Of a stretch of 64,000 bases of DNA, positions 54,037 through 63,277 are shown piece after piece; within the stretch, counting starts at the first letter, position 1, and each line of letters opens with the position of its first letter. This DNA comes from BOG-908 sp963692875 (GTDB taxonomy: Bacteria > Pseudomonadota > Alphaproteobacteria > Acetobacterales > Acetobacteraceae), in assembly GCA_965198755.1 (NCBI GenBank), contig OZ240673.1, positions 4,650,001 through 4,714,000 on the forward strand. Direction: 5' to 3'. The notes below the pieces were generated by a model that saw only the letters and a program-made list of their open reading frames with translations, had not been told where the DNA came from and did not search any database. A program made the position numbers and the translations under genes.

Positions 54037-54966
54037 ATGTGGGTTCGCCTGCCGAGCGCCGCAAAAGTGCGCATCGCCATCGCCTGTTGCATGCTGTCCG
54101 CCTGTTCGGCCGGCCCGCAGGCGGCGAGCGTGCCGGCCGCCTGCCACCTCGACCGGGTAGCGGACCTGCCGATGGCTCCGGGCACACCCTACGCCGTGGT
54201 GCCGGCGCGGTTGGACGACCAGCCCGTCTCCATGCTGATCGACACCGGCGACGAGCGCTTGACCATCCGTCAGCAGGCCGTCGGCCGGTTGCGCCTTTCG
54301 GTCAATCATCGGGCCCGCACCACCGTGCACGGCCTGGGCGGCGACGCCACCAACTTCGACGTCATCCTGCAGCGTTTCGAGCTCGGCGGCACGGAGATCC
54401 CGCAATCCGGCGCGGCGGTTGCCGACTTCCCGCTCTCCGCCGCGGTGGACCCGCCGCTGTCCGGCATCATCGGCGCCCAGACGCTGTCGGATTACGAGGT
54501 GGAGTTCGACTTTCCTGCGCGCCGCGTCACGTTGTGGCAGCGCAGCGAGTGCGACAAGATCGAACCGGCCTGGACGGGCGCCTGGTCGTCCGCTCTTCTG
54601 CAGCGCAGCACCGGCAGCCTGATGACGCTCGCCGTCACCATCGACGGCCGGAGCGTCCGCGCGTTGCTCGACACCGGTGCGCGATCCACCACCATCGACA
54701 TCGAGGCCGCAAGCCAGCTCGGCATGACCGCAGCGGGCCTGGCTGGAGCAAGGGTCTCGGTCAGCCGCGGCGCGGACGGCAACGACGTGTTCAGCCACAT
54801 TATGCGTCTCGGCGACATCGCCGTCGGCACCTCGCACACCACGGGTTTTCCGGTGCTGGTCAGCCCGGTGCACCCGCCGTTTGCAGACATGCTGCTGGGC
54901 GTTGATTTTCTGCAGAGCAGGGATTTATGGATCGCCTATGCGGGGCAGCGGGTGTTCATCAAGTAA
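54037..54966 (+). CDS. Lipoprotein with two retropepsin-like domains
   Basis: 309 residues. Lipobox LSAC with Cys23. Two aspartyl-protease-like domains: the first with Asp69-Thr-Gly (SMLIDTGDE), the second with Asp212-Thr-Gly (ALLDTGARST). Hydrophobic flap and strand pairs follow each (IIGAQTLSDYEVEFDF; LLGVDFLQSRDLWIAY). One protein with both halves may form an active site like a pepsin monomer, or each half may dimerise. It should be a periplasmic protease on a lipid anchor; the substrate is unknown. The TAA stop begins element A copy 25. Confidence 0.85.
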   Translation: MWVRLPSAAKVRIAIACCMLSACSAGPQAASVPAACHLDRVADLPMAPGTPYAVVPARLDDQPVSMLIDTGDERLTIRQQAVGRLRLSVNHRARTTVHGLGGDATNFDVILQRFELGGTEIPQSGAAVADFPLSAAVDPPLSGIIGAQTLSDYEVEFDFPARRVTLWQRSECDKIEPAWTGAWSSALLQRSTGSLMTLAVTIDGRSVRALLDTGARSTTIDIEAASQLGMTAAGLAGARVSVSRGADGNDVFSHIMRLGDIAVGTSHTTGFPVLVSPVHPPFADMLLGVDFLQSRDLWIAYAGQRVFIK

Positions 54967-55105
54967 GCAAGCAGTTCTTTTCTGAAGAAAAGAACCAAAA
55001 GACTTTTGACTCCGCTGTCGCGCGCTCACCGGAGAGAGGCGCGAGAGCGGAGTTGAAAGTCTTTTTGCTTCTTTTCTTCAGAAAAAGAAGGCCTTATTTC
55101 CTTTC
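54964..55105. repeat. Element A copy 25
   Basis: Starts TAAGCAAGCAGTTC at the stop codon. Arm 2 left (GTTC...GAACC), core CCGCTGTCGCGCGCTCACCGG and GCGAGAGCGG, arm 1 right (GCTTC...GAAGGCC). Confidence 0.93.
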
Positions 55106-56401
55106 TGACATTGCCATGTAATCTCGTTGCGCATGGCCCGTATAAACCTGCCGCGGCCGCCCGATCCGCTGCAGCGGATCCTCCATCATCTCTTTCCACT
55201 GGCTGATCCACCCGACGGTGCGCGCCACCGCAAACAGCACGGTGAACATGCTGGTCGGGATGCCCATCGCCTTGAGGATGATGCCCGAGTAGAAATCCAC
55301 GTTCGGGTATAGCTTTTTCGAGATGAAATATTCGTCGTGCAGCGCGATGCGCTCCAATTCCAATGCCAGATCCAGCAACGGATCGTCCTTGATGCCCAGC
55401 TCGTCCAGCACCTCGTGGCAGGTACGTTCCATGATCTTCGCACGCGGGTCGTAGTTCTTGTAAACCCGGTGGCCGAAGCCCATCAGCCGCACGTTGCTGT
55501 TCTTGTCCTTCACCTTGCTGATGAAGTCCGGGATGTTGGACTTGTCGCCGATCTCGGCGAGCATCTTCAGCACCGCCTCGTTCGCACCACCATGCGCGGG
55601 ACCCCACAGGCTGGCGATGCCGGCGGCGATGCAGGCGAACGGGTTCGCCCCCGTGGAGCCGGCCAGGCGCACGGTGCTGGTGGATGCGTTCTGCTCGTGG
55701 TCCGCGTGCAGGATCAGGATGCGGTCCATCGCGCGGGCCAGCACCGGGTTCACGTGATACGGTTCGGCCGGCACCGCGTTCATCATGTAGAGGAAGTTCT
55801 CCGCGTAGCCGAGGTCGTTGCGCGGGTACATGAACGGCTGGCCGAGCGAGTATTTGTAGGCCCAGGCAGCGATCGTCGGCAGCTTGGCGATCAGCCGGAA
55901 GGCGCTGATGCGGCGGTGGTCGGGGTTATTGACGTCGAGGCTGTCGTGGTAAAAGGCCGAGAGCGCGCCCACCACGCCGCAGATCACCGCCATCGGGTGC
56001 GCGTCGCGGCGGAAGCCGTTGTAGAACTGCCGCAACTGCTCGTGCAGCATGGTATGCATCATCACGCCGCGCTCGAACTCTGCCGCCTGTTCGGGGTTGG
56101 GCAGCTCGCCGTTCAGCAGCAGGTGCGCCACTTCGAGGAAGCTGGACTTCTCCGCCAGCTGGTCGATCGGGTAGCCACGGTGCAGCAGGATGCCTTCGTC
56201 GCCGTCGATGTAGGTGATCTTGCTCTCGCAGGCCGCGGTGCCGCCGTAACCCGGGTCGTAGGTGAACAGGCCGAGCTCGGGGTAGAGCTTGCGGATGTCG
56301 AACACCGAGGGGCCGATGGTGCCGCCCAGCAGCGGCAACTTGGCCGACTGGTTCGAGCCGTCCAGGGTGACGGTGACAGAGCCGATCGCGGTTCCGCTCA
56401 T
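55094..56401 (-). CDS. gltA: Citrate synthase
   Basis: 435 residues. Condenses oxaloacetate and acetyl-CoA at the entry of the TCA cycle. Catalytic residues are His270 (WGPAHGGANEA), His311 (GFGHRVYKNYDPRA) and Asp369 (NVDFYSGIILKAMG). Length and the N-terminal extension (KLPLLGGTIGPSVFDIRKLY) match the hexameric, NADH-sensitive Gram-negative type. The ATG at 56401 is chosen; upstream sequence is not conserved. It is monocistronic, between two element A copies. Confidence 0.98.
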   Translation of the reverse strand: MSGTAIGSVTVTLDGSNQSAKLPLLGGTIGPSVFDIRKLYPELGLFTYDPGYGGTAACESKITYIDGDEGILLHRGYPIDQLAEKSSFLEVAHLLLNGELPNPEQAAEFERGVMMHTMLHEQLRQFYNGFRRDAHPMAVICGVVGALSAFYHDSLDVNNPDHRRISAFRLIAKLPTIAAWAYKYSLGQPFMYPRNDLGYAENFLYMMNAVPAEPYHVNPVLARAMDRILILHADHEQNASTSTVRLAGSTGANPFACIAAGIASLWGPAHGGANEAVLKMLAEIGDKSNIPDFISKVKDKNSNVRLMGFGHRVYKNYDPRAKIMERTCHEVLDELGIKDDPLLDLALELERIALHDEYFISKKLYPNVDFYSGIILKAMGIPTSMFTVLFAVARTVGWISQWKEMMEDPLQRIGRPRQVYTGHAQRDYMAMSERK

Positions 56402-56554
56402 GATGTGGGACGTCCTGACTGGGTATGGCGGCCTGCGGCTGCCGGCGTGGCGGGTCTGGCAGTAGCCTGCCGAGGCGGAGCATAACGGCGCACTTCGGCG
56501 AAGTGCAACCTTCGCACCCGCAGCAAACCGCCCGCGTGTGAGCCGTGGCCGAGG

Positions 56555-56692
56555 GCAAGCAAGGCAAGCAGTTCTTTTTTGAAAAAGAACCAAAAAACTT
56601 TTGGTCTCGTGCGCGCGCGCCGGTTGAACGGTCCGCGACAAAAGTCTTTTGCTTCTTTTTTTCAGAAAAGAAGGCCTTGCTTCCTGCCTTGC
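56555..56692. repeat. Element A copy 26
   Basis: Arm 2 left (GCAGTTC...GAACC), shortened core (GTGCGCGCGCGCCGG...GTCCGCGAC), arm 1 right (GCTTC...GAAGGCC). It lies between gltA and the CHAD gene. Confidence 0.9.
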
Positions 56693-56693
56693 C

Positions 56694-58247
56694 TCAATCC
56701 CAGAACGGCGTAGCCCGATAGAGGCGATGCCAGGACCGCTGCACCTTCGCCTGGGTCCTGCCCGCACGCGCGGCGCAGAACCCCTGCACCACGCCGGCGG
56801 CAAACGCGTGTTCGGCACCGCCGGCGAGCTGCCGCACCAGGGCGTCCGCCGTGCTCGTATCGTTGACGCGGCCCAGCCGTTCCTGCAGGTCGGCGAGCCT
56901 GGCCACGTATTTCCGGGCGGCCTTTTCGGCGAACACCGGGCCAAAGAACTCGGTCGCGTACCTCAGCCGCTTGGCCTGCTTGCGCGTCTCGTGCAGCGCC
57001 GGCGCCGGCAGGCCGGACAGCGCCTCGCCGGCCGAGAGCACGTGCTTCAGCCGGCGGTGCAGCGCGCGGGCGGCGTAGTCGCGCAGCGGGCTGGCCCAGA
57101 CGGAGTGGCCGTCGCAGGCGCGCTCCCACGGCCGGCTGCTGGGCAGCAGCGCCAGGCCGACCGCGAGCCGGGTCCAATCCTGGCCGGCGAGGTAGGCGGC
57201 CAAGTCGGCGTAGGCGGCCAGGCGCCGGCGCCTGGCTGCGTCCAGCAGCCGCGACACCCTTCGCTCGCCCGGAAACGCCTGGCCGACCTGCAGGCCGGTC
57301 TCGGCCAGGAACACGTCCCAGTCTCGCGCCGCACCCAGCCGGCCGGCGAGCGCCTTCAACGTGGCGGACAGCTCGTCGAGCCAAGGCGCCGGGCCATCCG
57401 CCTCTGCCGCTCGCCGGAACGCGCCGAGTGCCGAGCGCAGCCGGCGGACGCCCACGCGCATCTGGTGTACCGGCTCGGGCCCTGCCGCCTGCGACACCGC
57501 CCCGGCCCAATGCAGGATCGCCTCGGCAAGCTGTGCGGTGAGGCAGGCGAGCGCCTCGCCGGTGGACAGGCCCGGCGGCAGCGTGGGCGCGCTCGCCCGG
57601 CGACGCGCGGCCTGCCGGCCGGTGGCCAAGGCCATCGCCTCCGCCGCGAGGCTGCTGCGCGGCGGCAGGATCGGCAGCGTCTCGGCCAGCAGTCTGGCCA
57701 GCGCCACCACGTCGGCGCGCCGACCGGACAGCTCCAGCCGGCAGACGGGCAGGTCGCGCGCCACGCCGCAAATGGTCCCGGACAGCACGCTCAGCGTGCC
57801 CGGTCCGCTCGCCAGGGCCAGCTTCTGCACCCGCAGGCGGCCGTGGAAAGCGGCGACCGGCACCAGCTCCCCCGGCCAGGCCCGGCCGAGCTGGTCTGGG
57901 CTGCCATCCTGCGCCAGGACCGGCGGCGGGGTGGCGGGAAGCCACAAGAAGCCGCCGCCGGGATGCAGCCGCTCCAACCGCCAGGCGGCGGGCCGCGACG
58001 GCGTCATGCTGGCCTGTGCGAGTGCCAGCCCCTCCTGCGCCAGCTTGCCGTCCGCCGTGTCGTGCCAGACGGTCTGCGCGGCCACGTTCCGCCAGGTGCC
58101 GGCACGGCGGACCAGCACGGCCGGCGCGCGCAGCAGGCGCGGCATCTCGGCCTCGGCGATGGTGAAGGTGAGCGTCAGCCCGTCGTCGCGTGGGAGCTCG
58201 GCCAGGCTGGTGCCGGGCTCGGGGAAGGTGAGCGGCGCGGTGTCCAA
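56694..58247 (-). CDS. CYTH-CHAD domain protein
   Basis: About 517 residues. The N-terminal part (up to about 200) resembles a CYTH/triphosphate-tunnel domain (TVWHDTADGKLAQEGLALAQ, WRLERLHPGG), but the usual ExExK strand reads LTLTFTIAE, so the catalytic Glu and Lys are not all present. The C-terminal part is a CHAD helical domain with conserved His/Arg helices (VHQMRVGVRRLRSALGAF, HETRKQAKRLRYATEFFG), which bind polyphosphate granules. The start is unsure: a TTG at 58247, or a GTG at 58355 overlapping the upstream gene. It directly follows the SixA-like phosphatase gene. Confidence 0.85.
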   Translation of the reverse strand: MDTAPLTFPEPGTSLAELPRDDGLTLTFTIAEAEMPRLLRAPAVLVRRAGTWRNVAAQTVWHDTADGKLAQEGLALAQASMTPSRPAAWRLERLHPGGGFLWLPATPPPVLAQDGSPDQLGRAWPGELVPVAAFHGRLRVQKLALASGPGTLSVLSGTICGVARDLPVCRLELSGRRADVVALARLLAETLPILPPRSSLAAEAMALATGRQAARRRASAPTLPPGLSTGEALACLTAQLAEAILHWAGAVSQAAGPEPVHQMRVGVRRLRSALGAFRRAAEADGPAPWLDELSATLKALAGRLGAARDWDVFLAETGLQVGQAFPGERRVSRLLDAARRRRLAAYADLAAYLAGQDWTRLAVGLALLPSSRPWERACDGHSVWASPLRDYAARALHRRLKHVLSAGEALSGLPAPALHETRKQAKRLRYATEFFGPVFAEKAARKYVARLADLQERLGRVNDTSTADALVRQLAGGAEHAFAAGVVQGFCAARAGRTQAKVQRSWHRLYRATPFWD

Positions 58248-58261
58248 CGCGTTCAGGCGAC

Positions 58262-58825
58262 CTACTCCGTCACGTCCTTCGGGCAGATAAAGCGGACCAG
58301 CCGTCCAGCACTCTGCCGGTCCTCGTCCTCGCCGAGCGCCGCCAGGTCCTGCCACGGGCCGGCAATGGTGAACTCGGCCAAGGCGCCGGCGGGGAACCCG
58401 TCTGCCAGCTGCCTGCCAATGTTACCGGTCCCAGTGTTACCGTTAGATGACGCACCATGCCCGCCGGCCAGACCCAGCGCAAGGTCGTGGATGCCGGGGT
58501 TATGGCCGACGATCATCAGGCTGCGCACCGTCTCGCTCACCCGCGCCACGATGCGCAGCATCTGCGCCGGCGTGGCCAGGTAGAGCTGGTCCATCGGCTC
58601 GATGATCGGCGTCTCGTCCCAGGGGGCGAGCGCGTCCAGCGTCTGCAGCGTGCGCCGCGCCGAGGAGACCAGCACCACGTCCGGCACCAGGCCGAGGCTG
58701 CGCAGCGTGGTGCGCATGGCCGCCGCCGCCGCCCGGCCGCGCGCGTTCAACGGCCGTGCGTGGTCTGGCTGCGCGGCGTCGTCCCAGGACGATTTGGCAT
58801 GGCGGAGGAGGAGCAGCTGTCGCAT
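58262..58825 (-). CDS. SixA-type phosphohistidine phosphatase
   Basis: 187 residues. Histidine-phosphatase superfamily: the short RH motif Arg8-His9 (LLLLRHAKSSW), the GRAAAAAM helix, VLVSSARRTLQT and the second catalytic His in IVGHNPGIHDL. SixA proteins remove phosphate from histidines of phosphotransfer proteins. A Gly/Asn-rich insertion (about 125-140, GGHGASSNGNTGTGN) is unusual for the family. It is followed at once by the CYTH-CHAD gene, a pairing that suggests phosphate metabolism. Divergent from the photolyase-like gene. Confidence 0.9.
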   Translation of the reverse strand: MRQLLLLRHAKSSWDDAAQPDHARPLNARGRAAAAAMRTTLRSLGLVPDVVLVSSARRTLQTLDALAPWDETPIIEPMDQLYLATPAQMLRIVARVSETVRSLMIVGHNPGIHDLALGLAGGHGASSNGNTGTGNIGRQLADGFPAGALAEFTIAGPWQDLAALGEDEDRQSAGRLVRFICPKDVTE

Positions 58826-58957
58826 CTGGCGGTTCCGGGCGTCTGGCGGACAGGAAGGCGTATTTCGGCAAAGAAGCAAAAGCTTTTCGGCCAGGCAGCG
58901 CCCCTTCCGCTCGCACGCTTCGGCCGTAGGTAGCAGCCGGCAGGGAGGGCTTTGGAA

Positions 58958-60514
58958 ATGACGCGCGAGGTGACGACGATCCGCATGATACTGGGCGACC
59001 AGCTCAGCCCCGGCCTGTCCGCGCTGTCCGACTTGGACCCCGCGCAAGACGTGGTGCTGATGGCCGAGGTGGCCGCCGAGTGCACCTACGTGCGCCATCA
59101 CGCCAAAAAGATCGTGCTGGTGCTCTCCGGCATGCGGCACTTTGCCGCCGAACTGCGTGCGGGCGGCGTGCGGGTGGACTACATCGAGCTCGACGACCCG
59201 CAGAACACCCAGTCCCTGCGCGGGGAGATGCTGCGCGCCGTCGCCCGCCACAAGGCCGCCCGCGTGGTGGCCACCGAGCCCGGCGAGTGGCGGCTGGCAG
59301 AGGACATGCGCCACTGGCAGGAGGCGTCCGGCATCGAGGTGGACGTCCGTGACGACACCCGCTTCTTCGCCCGCCTGCAGGATTTCTTCGCCTGGGCGCG
59401 CGGCCGGCGCGGCCTGCGGATGGAGTTCTTCTACCGCGACATGCGCCGCCGCCACGGCTTCCTGATGGACGGCGACCAGCCCGAAGGCGGCGCCTGGAAC
59501 TACGACACCGAAAACCGCGCCAGCCTGCCCAAGAGCGTCGCCAACCCGCCGGTCCCGAGTTTTCCGCCCGACGAGACCACGCGCGCGGTGATCGCCCTGG
59601 TGGAACAACGTTTCCCCAACCACCCCGGCGCCGCCGCCGATTTCGCGCTGCCGGTCACTGGCGGACAGGCCCGCATAGCGCTGGCCGACTTCATCGCCAA
59701 CCGGCTGCCCAGCTTCGGCACCTTCCAGGACGCGATGCGCGCGGGCGAGCCGGTGCTGTTCCACGCCCTGGTCTCCACCTCGCTGAACCTCGGCCTGCTC
59801 GACCCGCGCGAGATCTGCCAGGCCGCCGAGGACGCCTATCGCAGCGGCCACGCCAAACTGAACGCGGTGGAGGGGTTCATCCGGCAGATCCTCGGCTGGC
59901 GGGAATACGTGCGCGGCATCTACTGGGCCAATATGCCCGGCTACGCGCAGAAGAACGCGCTGGACGCCACCCGCCGCATGCCGTGGTTCTACTGGACCGG
60001 CCGCACGCGGATGAACTGCCTGCATCACGCCATCACCGACACGCTGACCCACGCCTACGCGCATCACATCCAGCGCCTGATGATCACCGGCAACTTCGCG
60101 CTGCTCGCCGGCCTGCACCCCGACGACATCGACGAGTGGTACCTCGTCGTCTACGCCGACGCCTACCAGTGGGTGGAAATGCCGAACGTGCGCGGCATGG
60201 CGCTGTTCGCCGACGGCGGCATCATGGGGTCCAAGCCGTACGCCGCGTCCGGTGCCTACATCAACCGGATGAGCGACTACTGCCGCGGCTGCAGCTACAA
60301 CGTGAAGGAAGCGGTGGGGCCGAACGCCTGTCCGTTCAACTATCTCTACTGGGACTTCTTCGCGCGGCACGAGAAGACGCTGGCGGGCAACATCAGGCTG
60401 GCGATGCCGATCAAGACGCTGTCGCGCATGGACCCGGAGAAGGTGGCGGCGATGCGGCGGAACGCGGCGGTGTTTTTGGAGTCTGAGGAGATGTCGGCGG
60501 TGGAACGGGCTTAA
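58958..60514 (+). CDS. Iron-sulfur bacterial cryptochrome/(6-4) photolyase
   Basis: 518 residues. Belongs to the FeS-BCP / PhrB group formerly called deoxyribodipyrimidine photolyase-related proteins. N-terminal Rossmann-like domain (RMILGDQLSPGLSAL), then the helical FAD domain (VEGFIRQILGWREYVRGIYW, RRMPWFYWTGRTRMNCLHHA). Cys residues for the 4Fe-4S cluster are in NCLHH and in YCRGC...NACPFN. Relatives repair (6-4) photoproducts and carry a lumazine antenna. GGGAGG lies 9 bases before the ATG at 58958. The TAA stop opens element A copy 27. Confidence 0.95.
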   Translation: MTREVTTIRMILGDQLSPGLSALSDLDPAQDVVLMAEVAAECTYVRHHAKKIVLVLSGMRHFAAELRAGGVRVDYIELDDPQNTQSLRGEMLRAVARHKAARVVATEPGEWRLAEDMRHWQEASGIEVDVRDDTRFFARLQDFFAWARGRRGLRMEFFYRDMRRRHGFLMDGDQPEGGAWNYDTENRASLPKSVANPPVPSFPPDETTRAVIALVEQRFPNHPGAAADFALPVTGGQARIALADFIANRLPSFGTFQDAMRAGEPVLFHALVSTSLNLGLLDPREICQAAEDAYRSGHAKLNAVEGFIRQILGWREYVRGIYWANMPGYAQKNALDATRRMPWFYWTGRTRMNCLHHAITDTLTHAYAHHIQRLMITGNFALLAGLHPDDIDEWYLVVYADAYQWVEMPNVRGMALFADGGIMGSKPYAASGAYINRMSDYCRGCSYNVKEAVGPNACPFNYLYWDFFARHEKTLAGNIRLAMPIKTLSRMDPEKVAAMRRNAAVFLESEEMSAVERA

Positions 60515-60643
60515 GCAAGCGCTTCTTTTTGAGAAAAAGAAGCAAAAAGCTTTTGCTTCCGCTGTCGCGGTCCTGTCCGGCGAGCGCGCGACAGCGGAGA
60601 CAAAAGTTTTTTGGTTTTTTTTCAAAAAAGAACCGCTGTCTTC
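60512..60643. repeat. Element A copy 27
   Basis: Starts TAAGCAAGCGCTTC at the photolyase-like stop. Arm 1 variant left (CTTC...GAAGC), near-perfect core CCGCTGTCGCGGTCC...GCGCGCGACAGCGG, arm 2 right (GAACCGC). Confidence 0.94.
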
Positions 60644-60662
60644 CTTTCAGGAGTAAAACGTC

Positions 60663-61217
60663 TTGGTTTTCATCGACAAAGTAGTTACCCGCGGCGGCGA
60701 CGGCGGCGAGACCTCGCTGGGCGACGGCACGCGCGTCGGCAAGGACCACCGCCGCGTCGAAGCCTACGGCACGGTGGACGAGGCCAACGCCGCGATCGGC
60801 ATACTCCGCCTGCACTGCGCGCATGACGCGGAGGCCGACCGTGTGCTGGCCGCGGTGCAGAACGATCTGTTCGACATCGGCGCGGATTTGTGTGTGCCGG
60901 GCGAGGCCGGCGCGCGATTGCGCGTGACCGCGGTGATGGTCGAACGCCTCGATGCGGCCACGCAGGCGATGAACGCCGGTTTGCCGCCGCTGACCAGCTT
61001 CGTGCTGCCCGGCGGCACGCCGGCTGCGGCCTACGCGCATTTGGCGCGCACCATCGTGCGGCGGGCGGAGCGCCGTGTGGTACGGCTGTCGCACGAGGAG
61101 GCGGTAGGCGGCGACGTGGTGCGCGCGCTCAACCGGATGAGCGACCTGCTGTTCGTGCTCGGACGGCGGTTGAATGCGGGGGGCGACGTGCTGTGGGTGC
61201 CGGGAGGTTTGAGATAA
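60663..61217 (+). CDS. Cob(I)alamin adenosyltransferase, PduO type
   Basis: 184 residues, TTG start with GGAG about 10 bases upstream. Transfers the adenosyl group of ATP to cobalamin. Motifs: TRGGDGGETSLGDGTRVGKD (ATP loop), VEAYGTVDEANAAIG, FVLPGGTPAAAYAHLART, RRAERRVVRLSHEE and LNRMSDLLFVLGRRLN, with the Arg and Asp residues of the active site. It has no cobalamin-synthesis neighbours, so it may supply a B12-dependent enzyme elsewhere. Confidence 0.95.
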   Translation: MVFIDKVVTRGGDGGETSLGDGTRVGKDHRRVEAYGTVDEANAAIGILRLHCAHDAEADRVLAAVQNDLFDIGADLCVPGEAGARLRVTAVMVERLDAATQAMNAGLPPLTSFVLPGGTPAAAYAHLARTIVRRAERRVVRLSHEEAVGGDVVRALNRMSDLLFVLGRRLNAGGDVLWVPGGLR

Positions 61218-61249
61218 GGCAAGCCGCCAAAATCCGGAAAGTCTGGGTA

Positions 61250-61389
61250 GGACAAAGCAAGCCCCGCTCTTCTGAATATGAGCGGCATAAAACGCTTATG
61301 TCTGCTGTCGCGCGCTCTCCCCCACAGCACGACCAAGGAAACAAAAGTTTTTTGGTTCTTTTTTTCAAAAAAGAACCGCTTGCCTTGCC
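61250..61389. repeat. Element A copy 28 (left arm worn)
   Basis: Left arm decayed (CCCGCTCTTCTGAATATGAG), core CTGCTGTCGCGCGCTC, intact right half: AACAAAAGTTTTTTGG and arm 2 (GGTTC...GAACCGC). Confidence 0.85.
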
Positions 61390-61450
61390 TACCGCCGATC
61401 CTCGCTAAAAACGTGCCTTCCAGCCGTCGTCGCCGAAGCGCTTGCCTTGC

Positions 61451-62113
61451 TCAGCTAGGCCGCGAGTTCGGGTCGCCCTCGTGGATCGACATCCGCAGCA
61501 GTGCCAGCAGGTCCGCAGCGCGGTCGGCTTCCGTCGGCGCTTCCAGCAGCGCCTGCTTCTCCGCGTCGTCGAACGGGCACAGCATGGCCAGCGTGGTCAC
61601 CAGCATGGCTTCCGGCATGCGTTCGATCGCATCCCAGTTGGCGTCGATGTCGTGCATGGTGAAGAACGGCCGCAGCGCGCCGAGCAGTTCCGTGCGCTTG
61701 ATGCCCATGGATGTGCCGGACGGCGACAGGTCGCCTTCGAAAGGTGAGAACTCGGCGGAGATGCGCCGATAGCCGTGGCGGATGGGCAGTTCCTCGACGA
61801 CCCGGAAGCGGCTGACGCCGGAGAGGGTGATGAGGAAGCGCCCGTCATCGGTCTCGGCGAACTGCGTGAGGCGTCCGAGGCAGCCGATCTGATAGAGGCT
61901 GGGGCCGTTCGGCGCCCGCGGCGCATGGGTGTTGGGCTGGATCATGCCGAACATGCGGCCCTGGGCCAGGCTGTCCTCTACGAGGGCCAGATAGCGCGGC
62001 TCGAAGATGTTGAGCGGCAATCGGCCGTGCGGCAGCAGCAATGCGCCCGGCAAAGGGAATATGGGGAATTCCGACGGCAGGTCTGCCTGGGTCGGATGTT
62101 GCACGCTCATCAT
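61451..62113 (-). CDS. LON substrate-binding domain protein
   Basis: 220 residues. Contains only the N-terminal domain of Lon protease (about 14-205): FPIFPLPGALLLPHGRLPLN, IFEPRYLALVEDSL, GRMFGMIQP, GCLGRLTQF and RFLITLSGVSRFRV. No ATPase or protease domain. Such stand-alone proteins are common in proteobacteria; their role is not settled. It starts 5 bp after the thioredoxin-TPR gene in the same direction, so the two form an operon possibly linked to protein quality control. Confidence 0.93.
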   Translation of the reverse strand: MMSVQHPTQADLPSEFPIFPLPGALLLPHGRLPLNIFEPRYLALVEDSLAQGRMFGMIQPNTHAPRAPNGPSLYQIGCLGRLTQFAETDDGRFLITLSGVSRFRVVEELPIRHGYRRISAEFSPFEGDLSPSGTSMGIKRTELLGALRPFFTMHDIDANWDAIERMPEAMLVTTLAMLCPFDDAEKQALLEAPTEADRAADLLALLRMSIHEGDPNSRPS

Positions 62114-62118
62114 CTGCC

Positions 62119-63111
62119 TTACGCGAACAGAAGTGCTGACAATTTTCGCCGGGCCGCCTGGGTGGCGGGGTCGGCGAAGCCCCAGGCTTTGAAGAACTTC
62201 AGCAATTGCTGCCGGGCGGCATCTTCGCGCCAGGTGCGGTCGCGTCGGAAAATCTCGAGCAGGGCGTCTGCGGCTTCGCCTCGCTTGCCGGCAGCGTTCA
62301 GTGCGGTGGCCAGGTCGTAACGGGCCGCGTGGTCGGCCGGGTCGGCATCCACGCGGCTGGCGAGCGCGCCGATCTGGCCGGCGGCCTGGCGCCCTTCAGC
62401 GGCCAAAGCGAGCGCGCTGCGGGCACCGGCCACTTCGGCGTGCTCGGCAAGCTTGGCCGGCACCTGGGCCAGCGCGTCTGCCGCCTGGTCCTCGTCGCCC
62501 ATGGCGAGCAGGGCGCGCACCAGGCCGCCCCAGGCGTCCGGGTTTTCTGGGTCTTCGTTGAGCAGGGCGGAGAAGCCGTCGGCGGCGGCGTCCGGCTGGC
62601 CGGCCTCGAGTGCGGCACGGGCTTCGGCCAGGATGTCGGCTTGCGGCATGCTGCCGCCGGCGAGTTTGAGGAGGGCTTCGGCAAAGCGCTTGATCTCGCT
62701 TTCCGGCAGGGCGCCCTGGAAGATGTCGGCGATCTGGCCCTGCCAGAACGCCGCGACAGTGGGCACGGATTGCAGCGGCAGGCCGAGCTGGGAGAGCTGG
62801 GCGACGAGCGCCTTGTTCTTGTCGATGTCGATCTTGACCAGCTTGAGCCGGCCGCCGGCGGCTTGCGTCACGCGCTCGAGTGCGGGGGTGAGTTGCTTGC
62901 ACGGCCCGCACCAGGTCGCCCAGAAATCGACCAGGACGGGGACGGTGCGTGAGGCCTCGATCACGTCGGCCATGAAGGTGCGCTGGTCACCGTCCACGAT
63001 CATCGCCGAGGCGGCGGGCGCCTCGTGCGGCTGGCGGGCGGGCATCGGGGTGGCGGGCGCCCGGGCGCCCCGGTCCCCGGCTGCCGGTTTCTGACCGATG
63101 ATGTAGTCCAT
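62119..63111 (-). CDS. Thioredoxin-TPR co-chaperone (CnoX/YbbN-like)
   Basis: 330 residues. Thioredoxin domain (about 40-150) with an intact WCGPC site (Cys68, Cys71), then TPR-like repeats (about 165-320; ARAALEAGQPDAAADGFSAL, ARYDLATALNAAGKRGEAAD). E. coli CnoX has the same architecture and hands clients to GroEL, and many homologues keep both cysteines. The N-terminal 37 residues are a disordered extension. AGGGA lies about 11 bases before the ATG. First gene of the operon with the LON-domain protein. Confidence 0.93.
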   Translation of the reverse strand: MDYIIGQKPAAGDRGARAPATPMPARQPHEAPAASAMIVDGDQRTFMADVIEASRTVPVLVDFWATWCGPCKQLTPALERVTQAAGGRLKLVKIDIDKNKALVAQLSQLGLPLQSVPTVAAFWQGQIADIFQGALPESEIKRFAEALLKLAGGSMPQADILAEARAALEAGQPDAAADGFSALLNEDPENPDAWGGLVRALLAMGDEDQAADALAQVPAKLAEHAEVAGARSALALAAEGRQAAGQIGALASRVDADPADHAARYDLATALNAAGKRGEAADALLEIFRRDRTWREDAARQQLLKFFKAWGFADPATQAARRKLSALLFA

Positions 63112-63277
63112 GGTTGTGTCGTCCCTGACGTGAGGGGTGGGCTGCGGGTTCGTGGGTCTTAACATGTTATGGGCGGTCCAGGGTGCAACCTGTTCGCAGG
63201 CCGCATCCATCTGCCGGTGCGGCGGGGCTCTTGCAATCCGCGGGGGGTGGGATTACTCAGCCGCTCTCTGCGGGAGC

